20,085 nucleotides of DNA from Leptolyngbyaceae cyanobacterium SM1_3_5 (GCA_012031475.1 JAAUTJ010000015.1:1-20085); one strand, 5' to 3'; counted from the first letter of the stretch, positions 8,001 to 17,066 are shown. Made by a program: numbers and translations. The notes: a model not told the origin generated them from the sequence alone.

Positions 8001-9488
8001 ATGCAGTTCGCGTTCACCTATGCCCCCGGAACAACGCTACAGCAGATGATTAGCTTTGAAACGGCTGGTCGCATCTGGGCGAGTCATTTAAACGACAAAG
8101 TGACGGTCAATATTCACGTTAATCTCACGGATACTTTGCCGCCCGCTTCGGTTGGCGGGGCACTCCTAGGAGTGCAGGCCGATCAGGAATACGAGGACTG
8201 GCGGAGCAGCCTTGCCGCCGATCGCACCTCCGCAGATGACCAGCTAATTCACCAAAATCAGCCTGCTACCAACGAAAAATTCACCGCTTTACTCAACGGA
8301 ACCACTCAAAGCGGCGAAACGCTCAACATCAGCCGCGCCAATGCCAAAGCGATCGGACTGCGAAACGGACAGGACGCCACGCTGGACGGCTACATTTTGA
8401 TGACCAATCAGCTATCAAGCTTGGGGCTAGAGTGGGACTACACCCTCAGCGACACTGCTCCTGGCAACAGCGTCGATTTTCACAGCGTTGCCTGCACGAA
8501 ATTGGTCATGTCCTCGGCTTCTACAGCGGCATTGATGCGGCGGGCTGGCAGGTCGATAGCGTTGGAGACGACGATGACGATGACGGCGGTGACGATGACG
8601 ATGACGATGACGATGATGGGGTTGATCCGAGAGGCGCACTGCAAAACGCCACCGGACTCGATATGCTGCGCTTTTCGGCTGAAACTGTAGAAAAAGGCCA
8701 GATCGACCTGTCAGAAGGCGGAAATCCCTATTTTTCGATCGATGGCGGACAAACCAGCCTTGCCCTGTTTGCGACAGGCGTGAACGGAGATGGCGATCAG
8801 GCAAGCCACTGGAAGTCGCAAGGCGGTTCGAGCGGCCTGATGGAGCCGGATATCGAACTGGCTGAACAGCGGATGATTTCGAGTTTCGATCGCCGCGCCT
8901 TGGATGCGATCGGCTGGGATTTGGGTGCAGGCCAGTACGACCTCGACGCCTTGCAGCAGCAGGCAAAGCAGGCATTGGCCGATCGCCTCGGTCAATCGAT
9001 CGAATGGCTGGAAGCGAACCCGGAAACAGCCGCCGCGCAACTGTCGCAAGACCGCACTGCCGATGTCGAAGAGATGATCACCCAAGCCAAATCTACGACT
9101 GGCGGCGCAGTCGGCGTGGTCGCAGTACAGGCTACTGGCAGGAAGTTGATTTAGCTGGATTGACACAGTATCTGCGGCAGCGGCTCAGACCGAGCCAATT
9201 CCAGTTCAGGCGATCGACTCGATCGAAACAGGCTGGGAATCTGCTTCGGGCTTTTCCGATTTTGATAGCTTGCTCGGTGGCGGGTCGCAAGCCGTTTCCA
9301 GCGCTGAGGCGGTGCAAAACCCGCTGTCTGTCTTCCAGTCCGACAGTTTCAACAGCACCCCGATCGATCGCCTGAGCGACCTTTCTTTCGTTGGCGCGAT
9401 CGATTCGATCGGCGCTACTGCAAGCTCCACGCTGGATTCGTGGCAAGATTACGCGATCGGGTCAGAATTTCTTCAGATTGCGTTTTGA
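8001..9488 (+). CDS. Leishmanolysin-like metalloprotease of the cyanobacterial NF038122 type (three frameshifts)
   Basis: About 496 residues after repair. Zinc site HEIGHVLGF (8495-8521; His166, Glu167, His170), a probable third ligand in ASHWK (His270, 8807-8809) and a Met-turn-like GLMEP (Met281, 8840-8842): the order seen in leishmanolysin-type metzincins. The start MQFAFTYAPGTTLQQMISFE and the DGYILM and GGNPYFSIDGG segments resemble, from memory, the NF038122 predicted metalloproteases. Three breaks, each repaired by one base: CC at 8491-8492 (restores SVALHEIGH), AAA at about 9079-9081 (restores AKIYDW), GG at about 9158-9159 (restores AGIDTVSAAAQ). The Ser-rich C-terminus ends QIAF at 9488. 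A run of Asp residues (8565-8627) sits between the first two ligands and the third. No signal peptide or PEP-CTERM tail is visible. First gene of a three-gene operon; the next starts 38 bp later. Confidence 0.82.
8565..8627 (+). repeat. GAC/GAT microsatellite encoding an Asp-rich insert
   Basis: Near-perfect GACGAT hexanucleotide repeats encode six Asp, two Gly, nine Asp, then GVD inside the metalloprotease. Such tracts bind calcium in other secreted proteins and are prone to length change. Confidence 0.85.
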
Positions 9489-9526
9489 TTTGCCAACGCT
9501 TTTCGTCAACACGCGAATGTGCGCTT

Positions 9527-12328
9527 ATGTCTTTGTTTTCGATGCGGAATTTAGCCTTAGCTCTCAACATTTTTCTGATGCAGAGCGGCTCGGCTGTGGC
9601 ACAAATCGTTGAAGATGGCAGCTTACCAGAATCGACGCGCATCACCGATCGCGGCCAAACGATCGAAATCACGGGAGGAACGCGCAGAGGCGACAATTTG
9701 TTTCACAGCTTCGATCGCTTCTCGGTTCCAGAAGGGCAAGCGGCTTTTTTTAATAACGATCTGGCGATCGAAAATATTTTTGGTCGGGTTACGGGGAGTG
9801 AGCGATCGCGAATTGACGGACTGATTCAAGCCAACGGCAGCGCCAATTTATTTTTGCTCAACCCCAACGGCATCATTTTTGGCGAAAATGCCCGACTCGA
9901 CATCGGCGGCTCATTTGTCGGCAGCAGCGCGACCAGCCTCCGATTTGCCGACGGCACGGAATTTAGCGCCGTCAATCCGCAAGCGTCGCCCTTGCTGACG
10001 GTCAGCGTTCCGATCGGCTTGCAGTTTGGTCGATCGAATCCCGGACAAATTCGAGTGCAGGGCACGGGAAACGGCCTGTTCCTCAATTCGCCCGACGATC
10101 CTTCGGTGAATCGGCGCGATCGCCCCGTTGGACTTGAGGTGAATTCTGGCGAAACGCTGGCACTGGTTGGCGGCGGGCTTTCCCTGCAAGGCGGCAATTT
10201 GACGGCAGCAGGCGGACGAATCGAACTGGGCAGCGTCGATCGCGGACAGGTGGCGCTGACCCCGACCGCTTCCGGCTGGCGGCTGGGCTATGACGGGATC
10301 GATCGGTTTGGGGATATCCGCCTGTCGCAAGCGGCTTCACTGGAAGTCAGCGGCGATCGGGCAGGCGAAAATTCAGGTGCAGGGACGATCGATCGAGATC
10401 ACCGAATCTTCAGCACTGCTGGCTGATACGCTGGGCGGCGGGACGGGCGGATCGCTCAGCCTGCAAGCGACCGATCGAATTCGCATCAGCGGATTTTCGG
10501 CTGATCCCACCTTTGTTAGCCGCCTGTCTACGGATGTTGCACCAAACGCAACCGGACGCGGCGGAGATTTGTCGATCGCCACTCGACAGCTACAGATCAC
10601 GGACGGAGCGCAAATCTCCAGCGGCACGTTTGGCAGCGGCAACGCCGGATCGCTGCGGGTCGATGCAGCAGATTTGTGGATTCGTGGCGGCTCGATCGCA
10701 GGGGCAAGCGGTCTGTTTACCCCAGTCGAGACGGCGGCCAGCGGCAATGGTGGCCGTTTATCGGTACAGGTCGATCGCTTGCGGATGACTGATGGAGCGC
10801 AGATCGCCGCCAGCACGTTTGGCGAAGGAAATGCTGGGGCGTTGAATATTACGGCGAATCAGATTGATCTAGAAGGCGGCAGCGGCATATTTGCCAATGT
10901 CGAATTCGGCGCGATCGGCAATGGCGATCGCTTAACGGTCACTGCCGATCGCCTACAAATCACGGGCGGTTCTCAGATTGCAACACTGACTGCCGGATCA
11001 GGCAATGCAGGCGATCTCACCGTCCGGGCTAGCAGTCTGGAACTGGACGGCGCAACCAATCAATTTTCCAGCGGCCTGCTAACCTCGGTAGAGCCGGAAG
11101 CATCGGGTCGAGGCGGAAGCCTAACGGTGGTTGCCGATCGCCTGCAACTCACAGACGGAGCGCAAATTGCCACTACGACTTTTGGAGAGGGCAGGGCAGG
11201 AAATTTGATTGTTCGGGCGGGCGCGATCGACATCAGCGGCGGCACGACAATGCTCCCAGTTCGCTGGTCACAGGTTCGTTTGCGGGCGACGGTGACGGCG
11301 GCGATCTCACCATCACGACCGATCGACTGCGCGTCCTCAATGGCGGACAGATTGCCAGCGCCACAGCCGGATCAGGCGATGCCGGAAATTTAACGATCGC
11401 CGCCGACTCGATCGAACTGGCGGGCAGCAACAATTTTGGCAGCAGCGGCTTATTTGCCAGTGCGTTTGGCGGCACGGGAGCGGGTGGAAATTTGGACGTG
11501 ACTAGCGATCGATTCACGGTTGCAGATGGCGCGATCGTCAGCATCAGCAATTTTTCCAGCAGCAATCCCGCCATTCCAGCGGGACAAGGATCAGTCGGGA
11601 ATTTGACCATCCGCGCCGACCAACTGCTGCTCGATCGCGGCATTCTGACGGCAGATTCGGCGGCGGGCGATCGCGGCAACATTGTGATTCGATCGAGCAA
11701 TCTATTCCTAAGCCGCGAAAGCGCCATTACCACGAACGCCCAAGGCAGCGCCAGAGGCGGCAACATCAACCTGGAAACTGATCTGCTCTCTGCGATCGAA
11801 AACAGCGACATCACGGCCAACGCCGTCTCCAACTTTGGCGGACAGGTGACGATTCGCGCTGAAGCCGTTTTGGGAACCGAGGTGCGATCGCAGCTAACGA
11901 ATCAAAGCGACATCACGGCCTCGTCAGAACTGGGAGCCAACTTCAGCGGCACGGTTGAACTGGATGCGTCGATCGCAGATCCGAGTCAGGGCTTGGTCGA
12001 ACTGCCCGACAGCCCGATCGATGTGGCGAATCAGATCGCCGCCGTTTGTGCCGAAAGCGAAGGCAACGAGTTTGTGATCAGCGGACGCGGTGGCCTGCCG
12101 GAAGCCCCGATCGAACTGCTGCGCGGCGGCACGGTTTGGGAAGATTTGCGGGCACTCAGCTTGGCGACTGAAGCGCAAGGTGACGCGATCGCCGCCCCCA
12201 CTTCCACCCCGCCACTCGTCGAAGCGCAGGGCTGGCGGATTGATGAAACAGGCCAAATCGTCCTCGTCGCGGGCGTTTCACCTGAGACGATCAACTGTGC
12301 CGCAAATCGGCCTGTCCCTGCCTCATGA
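9527..12328 (+). CDS. Filamentous haemagglutinin-type exoprotein (TpsA, two-partner secretion), two frameshifts
   Basis: About 933 residues after repair. The signal peptide (MSLFSMRNLALALNIFLMQS, cleavage likely after AVA) leads into the TPS/haemagglutination activity domain: ITDRGQTIEITGG, LFHSF, NPNGIIFGENA, SFVGSSATSLRF. A long right-handed beta-helix follows, with at least five copies of a roughly 60-residue unit carrying (D/G)G(A/S)QI...GSGNAG. The C-terminus (NQIAAVC, VISGRGGLP, WEDLRALS) is typical of cyanobacterial TpsA proteins. Breaks: AAAA 10368-10371 (remove one A, restoring AGEIQVQGRSIEI) and CCC 11255-11257 (add one C, restoring TTMLPSSLVTGSF). I chose ATG 9527 because the upstream extension to 9440 lacks signal character. 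The stop overlaps the next gene's start (ATGA). In such systems a TpsB outer-membrane pore exports TpsA; none is in the window. Confidence 0.9.
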
Positions 12329-14815
12329 TGGCTCGATCGCGCCGCCTGCTCTTGATCCTGCTGGCACTGCTCACCTTTGCCCTGGTCGCGCTGCCGATCG
12401 ATCGCCCCGTCACCGCGACCGCGCCGCCGATCGTACAGGCCGAGTCGTCGCTGGAACAGGGCGACAGCTTATGCCGCCGGACGGTACGCCGACGCGATCG
12501 CCGTTTGGCAGCGATCGATCACTCAGGCCGATTCCCCAGAGCAGGCGTTGCGCTTCAGCTATTTGGCCTTGGCCTATCAGAAGTTGGGCGACTGGCCGCA
12601 GTCCGATCGAGCGATCGCCCAAAGTTTCGATCGGCTAACGGACAACAGCCCGCCGCAGATTTTGGCGCAGATTTTTAATACGCAAGGCCAAATCAAGCTG
12701 GCGATCGGACAGCCGGAAGCCGCGCTGGAAAGCTGGCAGCAGGCCGAACAGCACTACCGCGAAGCAGACGATGCGATCGGCACACTCGGCAGTCAAATCA
12801 ATCAGGCGCAGGCGTTGCAAACTCTGGGGCTGTATCGCCGCGCTCAAGGTTTGCTGGAGCAAATCAACGCCAGCTTGCAAGATCAGCCCAATTCGGACGT
12901 GAAAGCCTTGGGGCTGCGGAGTTTAGGCACCGTCTTGCAAGTGACCGGAAATTTAACCGACTCTGAGCAGGTGTTGCGGCAAAGTTTGGCGATCGCCCAG
13001 CAGCTTAACCTGCGGCAGCAAATCAGCGAAATCCAATTCAGCCTCGCAAACACGCTGCGAATTGCCCAAAACTCAGAAGCGCCCAGAGGAGGCGAAGCCA
13101 TCGCGCTCTATCAGCAGGCCGCAGCGTCCGCTCTGACTGAATTCACCCGGCTGCAAGCCCAACTGAATTTGCTCAGTTTGCAAGTCGAAACTCGCCAGAT
13201 TGAGGAAGCCCGATCGATCGCCGCCCAGCTTCAGCCCGCGATCGATCGGCTCGCTCCCAGCCGCGATGCCGTCTACCTTCAGGTCAACTTTGCCACCCAG
13301 TTAACCAAGCTGCAAGCCAATTCCGCCGCGCCGCTGCTGGCAACCGCAATTCGGCAGGCGCAAAGCTTGGGCGATCGCAGAGCCGAATCTTACGCCACCG
13401 GACAGCTAGGCCACCTTTACGAGCAAACGCAGCAGTGGGACGCAGCGCGATCGCTCACCCAGCAAGCCTTACTCCTCGCTCAAGCGGTCAACGCGAACGA
13501 TGTCGCTTATCGCTGGCAGTGGCAGCTAGGGCGAATTTTGCGGCAGAGCGATTCAACTGCCGCCAAAGTCCTTTACACCGAAGCCTTGCAAACGCTCGAA
13601 TCGATTCGCCGCGATTTGCTTGCCACACAGCCGGAATTTCAGGTGTCTTTCCGGCAGGATGTCGAGCCGCTGTATCGCGAACTGGTCGAGCTTTTGGTGC
13701 AGGATGATCCCAGTTCGGATGATTTACAGCAGGCGCGGCAGGCGATCGAAGCGCTGCGAATTGCCGAACTGGAAAACTTTTTCCGCTCTGCCTGTTTGGA
13801 TGCGACCGCGCAGATTGATTCGATCGACGATCGCGCCGCCGTCTTCTATCCGATTTTGCTGCGCGATCGATTGCTGGTAATCGTCTCGCTGCCAAATCAG
13901 CCGTTGCGCTATCACACCGCTGCCGTTTCGCTGGCTGAAGTGGAATCCACCGTTGCCGCCTTTCGCCGCAGCTTGATTTTGCCCTACACCTCCGATCGCG
14001 ACATTCAATCGATTGCCCGTCAGCTTTACGGCTGGCTGATTGAACCTGTCGCCCAAGCTCTAGCCGACAGCGCGATCGAAACGCTGGTTTTTGTTCAAGA
14101 TGGCGCACTGCAAACAGTTCCGATGGCCGCGCTGTATGACGGCAATGCTTATCTGATCGAAACCTATAGCGTTGCCCTGACGCCCGGACTGCAACTGTTT
14201 GACCCCAAGCCGCTCAGCCAAATTCCGCTCAGAGCCGTTACCGCAGGCTTAACCGAATCGCGCCAAGGCTTTGAATCGCTGGAATTTGTCGAAGTTGAAC
14301 TGGCACAAATTCGATCGGAAATTCCCACCGATCTCTTGCTCGATCGAGACTTCACCAGCGTCAGATTAGCCGACAAACTGGCCGATTCTCCCGCCTCGAT
14401 TTTGCACATCGCCACGCACGGACAGTTTAGCTCTCAGGCCGACCAAACCTTCATTCTGGCTTGGGATCAGCCCATCACGATCGATCGCTTCACCCGCCTG
14501 CTCGAATCTAGACAACAGATCAACACGCTGGAACTGCTGGTTTTGAGCGCCTGCGAAACTGCCGTTGGCGACAATCGCGCCGCCCTCGGACTCGCAGGCA
14601 TTGCCGTCCAATCGGGTGCGCGGAGTACTTTGGCTTCGCTGTGGCTAATTGACGATCAATCCACGCCGCTGCTAATGACGGAGTTCTATCAGGCGCTCAA
14701 AAACAACCTCAGCAAAACCGCCGCCCTGCAACAGGCACAGCGATCGCTTCTGCAAACGGAATATCGACATCCCCGCTATTGGGCAGCGTTTGTGTTGTTG
14801 GGCAATTGGCAATAG
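12325..14815 (+). CDS. Exported TPR-CHAT protein, caspase-like (frameshifted)
   Basis: About 829 residues after repair. It begins with a signal peptide or anchor (MMARSRRLLLILLALLTFAL ending near QAES). TPR repeats follow (about 50-400: YAAGRYADAIAVWQ, YLALAYQKLGDW, QALQTLGLYRRAQGLLEQI and more), then a C-terminal CHAT domain from about 500. The putative catalytic residues are intact: His698 in HIATHGQF and Cys743 in LSACETAVG. The protein ends RYWAAFVLLGNWQ as usual for the family. The frame breaks at TT 12469-12470; removing one T gives GDSYAAGRYADAI. The ATG overlaps the TpsA stop (ATGA), a sign of translational coupling. Family knowledge: CHAT proteins are caspase/separase relatives, and some TPR-CHAT proteins are proven proteases. 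Export beside TpsA suggests processing of secreted or surface proteins; substrate unknown. Confidence 0.92.
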
Positions 14816-14853
14816 AGAAGCCAGATGCAATGGACTTCTTGCACAGAATGGTC

Positions 14854-14868
14854 GATCCGGTACGGATC
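14854..14868. repeat. Short palindrome GATCCG-GTA-CGGATC
   Basis: Perfect 6-bp arms around GTA, 39 bp after the TPR-CHAT stop. No T-tract, so not an obvious terminator; more likely part of a small dispersed repeat. Confidence 0.6.
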
Positions 14869-14890
14869 AGCGAAGCTGGCTGCGAAGCTT

Positions 14891-14930
14891 GCGGAACGGT
14901 ATCGCCCCCTAAATTCCCATTCATAGGGGA
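14891..14930 (-). repeat. Dispersed stem-loop repeat, copy 1
   Basis: On the minus strand it reads TCCCCTATGAATGGGAATTT, then AGGGGGCGA and a GC-rich end. It shares the pattern TCCCC...GGGAATTT.GGGGGCGA...CGC with 15665-15704 in the opposite orientation. Similar CCCCTAAAT...GGGGACTTTGA elements are common between cyanobacterial genes. Confidence 0.6.
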
Positions 14931-15132
14931 CTTTGAAGCTCAATCTGGGCAATTTCAAGGAGCAAAATTTGATTCAGGCAAGCGGTCTAATCAAGAATGA
15001 TTTGCAGCGCTTGTCTGCTTATCTCGATCGCAAAAGGCGTATATTAATGCAGGCTGCTCAACGTCAGCCAGCGAACCGCAATTTGCTGGAGCCGAACGAT
15101 AAAAATAGTCAAGCTGAATCGATCGCATCACC

Positions 15133-15645
15133 ATGAAACTCTTTTCAGACTGGGGCTTTACCAAAGCCGGATGGCGCACAAACGATCGCGGCGAATATTG
15201 GGTTGTCGCGCAAGCGCTTTTAATTGTTGGCTTCGTGCTGCTGCCCGTCTACCAGCCTGCGGGATTTCGAGTGCCGTATGGATTGATTTATGCGACCTTG
15301 CCGATCGCCCTGATCCTATTCACAGGCGGCGTTTTGCTTGCTGTGCGCGGCTTGTCGGAACTAGGCGATAATCTGACACCTTTGCCGCATCCGAAAGATC
15401 AAGGAACTTTGGTGCAGACGGGCGTTTACAGCGTAGTGCGGCATCCTTTGTATGGTGCGATCGTGCTGGCGATGTTCAGTTGGGCGGTGCTGCAATTGAG
15501 CATGACGCATTTGGTTGGGGCGATCGCTGCTCTCGTATTCTTCAACGCCAAAGCCAGCCGCGAAGAAATTTGGCTGAGTGCAAAGCATCCCGAATACGCG
15601 ACTTATCGCCAGCAGGTGAAAAAGCTGATTCCCTGGATTTATTGA
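15133..15645 (+). CDS. Isoprenylcysteine/phospholipid methyltransferase-like membrane protein
   Basis: Intact, 170 residues, four to five membrane helices (WVVAQALLIVGFVLLPVY; LIYATLPIALILFTGGVLLA; YGAIVLAMFSWAVL; LVGAIAALVFF). The C-terminal half carries the ICMT/PEMT signature: LVQTGVYSVVRHPLYGAIV (S-adenosylmethionine and active-site segment), then EEIWLSAKHPEYATYRQQV and a final IPWIY. These enzymes use S-adenosylmethionine to methylate lipid-like or carboxyl substrates at the membrane; in bacteria the substrate is usually unknown. The ATG at 15133 has no strong Shine-Dalgarno sequence. It is flanked by two copies of a dispersed repeat and shows no operon link. Confidence 0.88.
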   Translation: MKLFSDWGFTKAGWRTNDRGEYWVVAQALLIVGFVLLPVYQPAGFRVPYGLIYATLPIALILFTGGVLLAVRGLSELGDNLTPLPHPKDQGTLVQTGVYSVVRHPLYGAIVLAMFSWAVLQLSMTHLVGAIAALVFFNAKASREEIWLSAKHPEYATYRQQVKKLIPWIY

Positions 15646-15710
15646 GGCAAACGAGCAAACCTCATCCCCCACGAGCGGGGAATTTGGGGGGCGAAAGCTT
15701 GCCGCCTCAA
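15642..15710. terminator. Possible terminator structure after the methyltransferase gene
   Basis: TTGAGGC (15642-15648, overlapping the stop codon) can pair with GCCTCAA (15704-15710), enclosing the repeat copy at 15665-15704 with its own GC-rich stem. No clear T-tract follows, so termination is tentative. Confidence 0.35.
15665..15704 (+). repeat. Dispersed stem-loop repeat, copy 2
   Basis: TCCCCCACGAGCGGGGAATT, then TGGGGGGCGA: same pattern as the copy at 14891-14930, opposite strand. The two copies flank the methyltransferase gene as an inverted pair. Confidence 0.6.
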
Positions 15711-15757
15711 AGTGATAGATTGAGTTTTGCTGCCATCTTGCCACCGGAGCGATCGCC

Positions 15758-16848
15758 ATGTCTCAACCGCCCAAGTCCGGGAACGCGAAGCCGCCCGCGC
15801 CTCGCAATTCGAGCAACGCCCTGGGTCAGCTTTGGCAAAAAACGCAGCCCGTCTTGAACAAAACAGCGGTGCGATCGCTGCGCGGCCTCATTTGGCTGCT
15901 GGAACAGGCACTTGTCAAAGTTGAACCCAACGCGCCGGAAGCCCCTCGCATTGCAACCGAGAAAACGCCTGCGCTGTTTCGGCAAATTGGTCGAATTTGG
16001 GCGTGGCTGCTGAAGACGATTCGATCGATCCTGCCGCGATCGCAGCGCGAAAAACTTTCCGATACAGCCCTGAGCGGCATCATCCTGGGAACCGTGCTGC
16101 TCGTTTTGTGGGTGAATTCTGCCCTGAAGCCGCAACCTGCACCAGCGATCGTGGCTTCGCGTCCGGCGATCGAACGTCCGGCGATCGAGCAGCCTGCCCC
16201 AGATGTGGTAATTCCCGATACGCTGCCTGCGCCTGTCGATCCGACTCCTGCAATTGAACCTGTCGAGCCTGTCGAACCTGCGATCGAAGGCGGCGAAGCC
16301 ATTGAGCCAGCGGAACCAGAGGCGATCGAGCCTCCAGTGGCAGAAGTTCCAGAAATTGAACTCGAACCGGAAATTAGCGAACCGGAAGTGATTGAGCCAG
16401 AGCCGGAACCGGAAGCGATCGAACTGCCCGCAGAACCCGAAGCCGAAGCCGAAGAACCGCCGCCAGAAGTTCCGGTCGAAAAGACGACTGAAGGCGGCAA
16501 AGCCATCGAACCCTTCCACCGCCTCAGCGAACGCCAGAGCAAACTTTGGTGGCAGCGATTCAAGATCAGGTGGGCAATTTGACCAATCAGTACGGAAACG
16601 GCCTGATTCAAAACATTCAGGCGAATTTTCGCAGCGGTCGGCTCACCGTGAAAATTAACGACTCGTGGTACGACTTGAGCGAAGCGCGACAAAATCAGCT
16701 TGCCTCAGAAATGCTCGATCGCGCTCGATCGCTCGACTTTCGCCGCCTAGAAATCACCGATTCGCAAGGAACCCTGGTTGCCCGCAGTCCGATCGTCGGC
16801 ACCGAAATGATCATCTTGCATCGATCGAGCCAATCCCCAACCCTGTAG
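15758..16848 (+). CDS. Conserved cyanobacterial single-pass membrane protein with Glu/Pro-rich linker (frameshifted)
   Basis: About 363 residues after repair. A basic N-terminal part (residues 1-105) is followed by one membrane helix (about 106-124, ALSGIILGTVLLVLWVNSAL). Next comes a 140-residue low-complexity linker rich in Glu, Pro and Ala (repeats such as PAIERPAIEQPAP and EPVEPVEP). The C-terminal domain is compact: AAIQDQVGNLTNQYGNGLIQ, VKINDSWYDLSEA, LDFRRLEITDSQGTLVARSP. I know this C-terminal pattern from unnamed cyanobacterial proteins but no function. The frame breaks at AA 16530-16531; adding one A gives LSETPEQTLVAAIQDQ. GGAG lies 8 bp before the ATG. The linker probably spans an extracytoplasmic space and carries the C-terminal domain; topology is inferred. 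The stop codon lies inside the palindrome at 16845-16872. Confidence 0.75.
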
Positions 16849-16872
16849 AGACGCGAGATCTCGCGTCTCTAC
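16845..16872. repeat. 28-bp perfect palindrome, dispersed cyanobacterial repeat and likely terminator
   Basis: GTAGAGACGCGAGA (16845-16858) is followed directly by its exact reverse complement (16859-16872). The GTAGAGACGCG...CGCGTCTCTAC element is frequent between genes in filamentous cyanobacteria. Its TAG (16846-16848) is the stop codon of the preceding gene. The strong stem probably ends or stabilises the transcript. Confidence 0.85.
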
Positions 16873-16918
16873 GACACCCAACACTCGACACCCAAAAAAC
16901 CCTACTCAAAATCGTTAT

Positions 16919-16933
16919 GACTATGATATAGTC
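16919..16933. promoter_or_regulatory. Palindrome GACTAT-GAT-ATAGTC upstream of the peroxiredoxin
   Basis: Perfect 6-bp arms around GAT, 133 bp before the start codon. AT-rich and -10-like (TATGAT, TATAGT overlap it). Could be an operator or part of the promoter; no regulator can be named. Confidence 0.4.
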
Positions 16934-16945
16934 TTAACAGATTGC

Positions 16946-17015
16946 AAACATTGGGAATTCAGCGATCGATTTGTAAGGCTTCCACCTGCAAAATGGCGAT
17001 CGTCAGCCAATGTTT
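16946..17015 (+). promoter_or_regulatory. Possible 5' leader structure of the peroxiredoxin mRNA
   Basis: AAACATTGG (16946-16954) is complementary to CCAATGTTT (17007-17015), 52 nt apart, and a T6 run begins within the second arm. If transcription starts near 16940 this would form a leader hairpin with a T-tract. Tentative. Confidence 0.3.
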
Positions 17016-17066
17016 TTTCAATAATCTGCGAACGTAGACGCACGAATATTCAAAGGAGAGTATCGC

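Larger units (their letters stand above)
14816..15132. other. 317-bp intergenic region with dispersed repeats
   Basis: No credible gene. It holds a palindrome (14854-14868), two copies of GCGAAGCT close together (14870-14890) and one copy of a dispersed stem-loop repeat (14891-14930). TATATT at 15040-15045 could be a -10 for the methyltransferase gene but lacks a matching -35. Confidence 0.65.

Noticed and set aside
8427..8975. 182-codon minus-strand ORF with a His/Arg run
   Set aside because: Reverse reading of the Asp microsatellite in the metalloprotease.
9440..9488. PEP-CTERM sorting signal at the metalloprotease end
   Set aside because: The repaired C-terminus ends GSEFLQIAF with no PEP motif, membrane helix or basic tail.
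11233..11832. 199-codon minus-strand ORF opposite TpsA
   Set aside because: Open frame caused by the Gly/Ala/Ser codon bias of the repeats.
12325..14815. Type III-E (Craspase) TPR-CHAT effector
   Set aside because: No cas7-11 or other cas gene is nearby, and this protein has a signal peptide, so it belongs to the exported cyanobacterial TPR-CHAT group.
15707..16692. Two long minus-strand ORFs (270 and 288 codons) opposite the Glu/Pro-rich gene
   Set aside because: Low-complexity translations (Phe/Arg-rich or Ser/Gly-rich) arising from the repetitive codons of the plus-strand gene, whose C-terminal domain is conserved.
16919..16933. Fur or PerR box upstream of the peroxiredoxin
   Set aside because: The palindrome does not fit the Fur or PerR consensus well enough to name the regulator.
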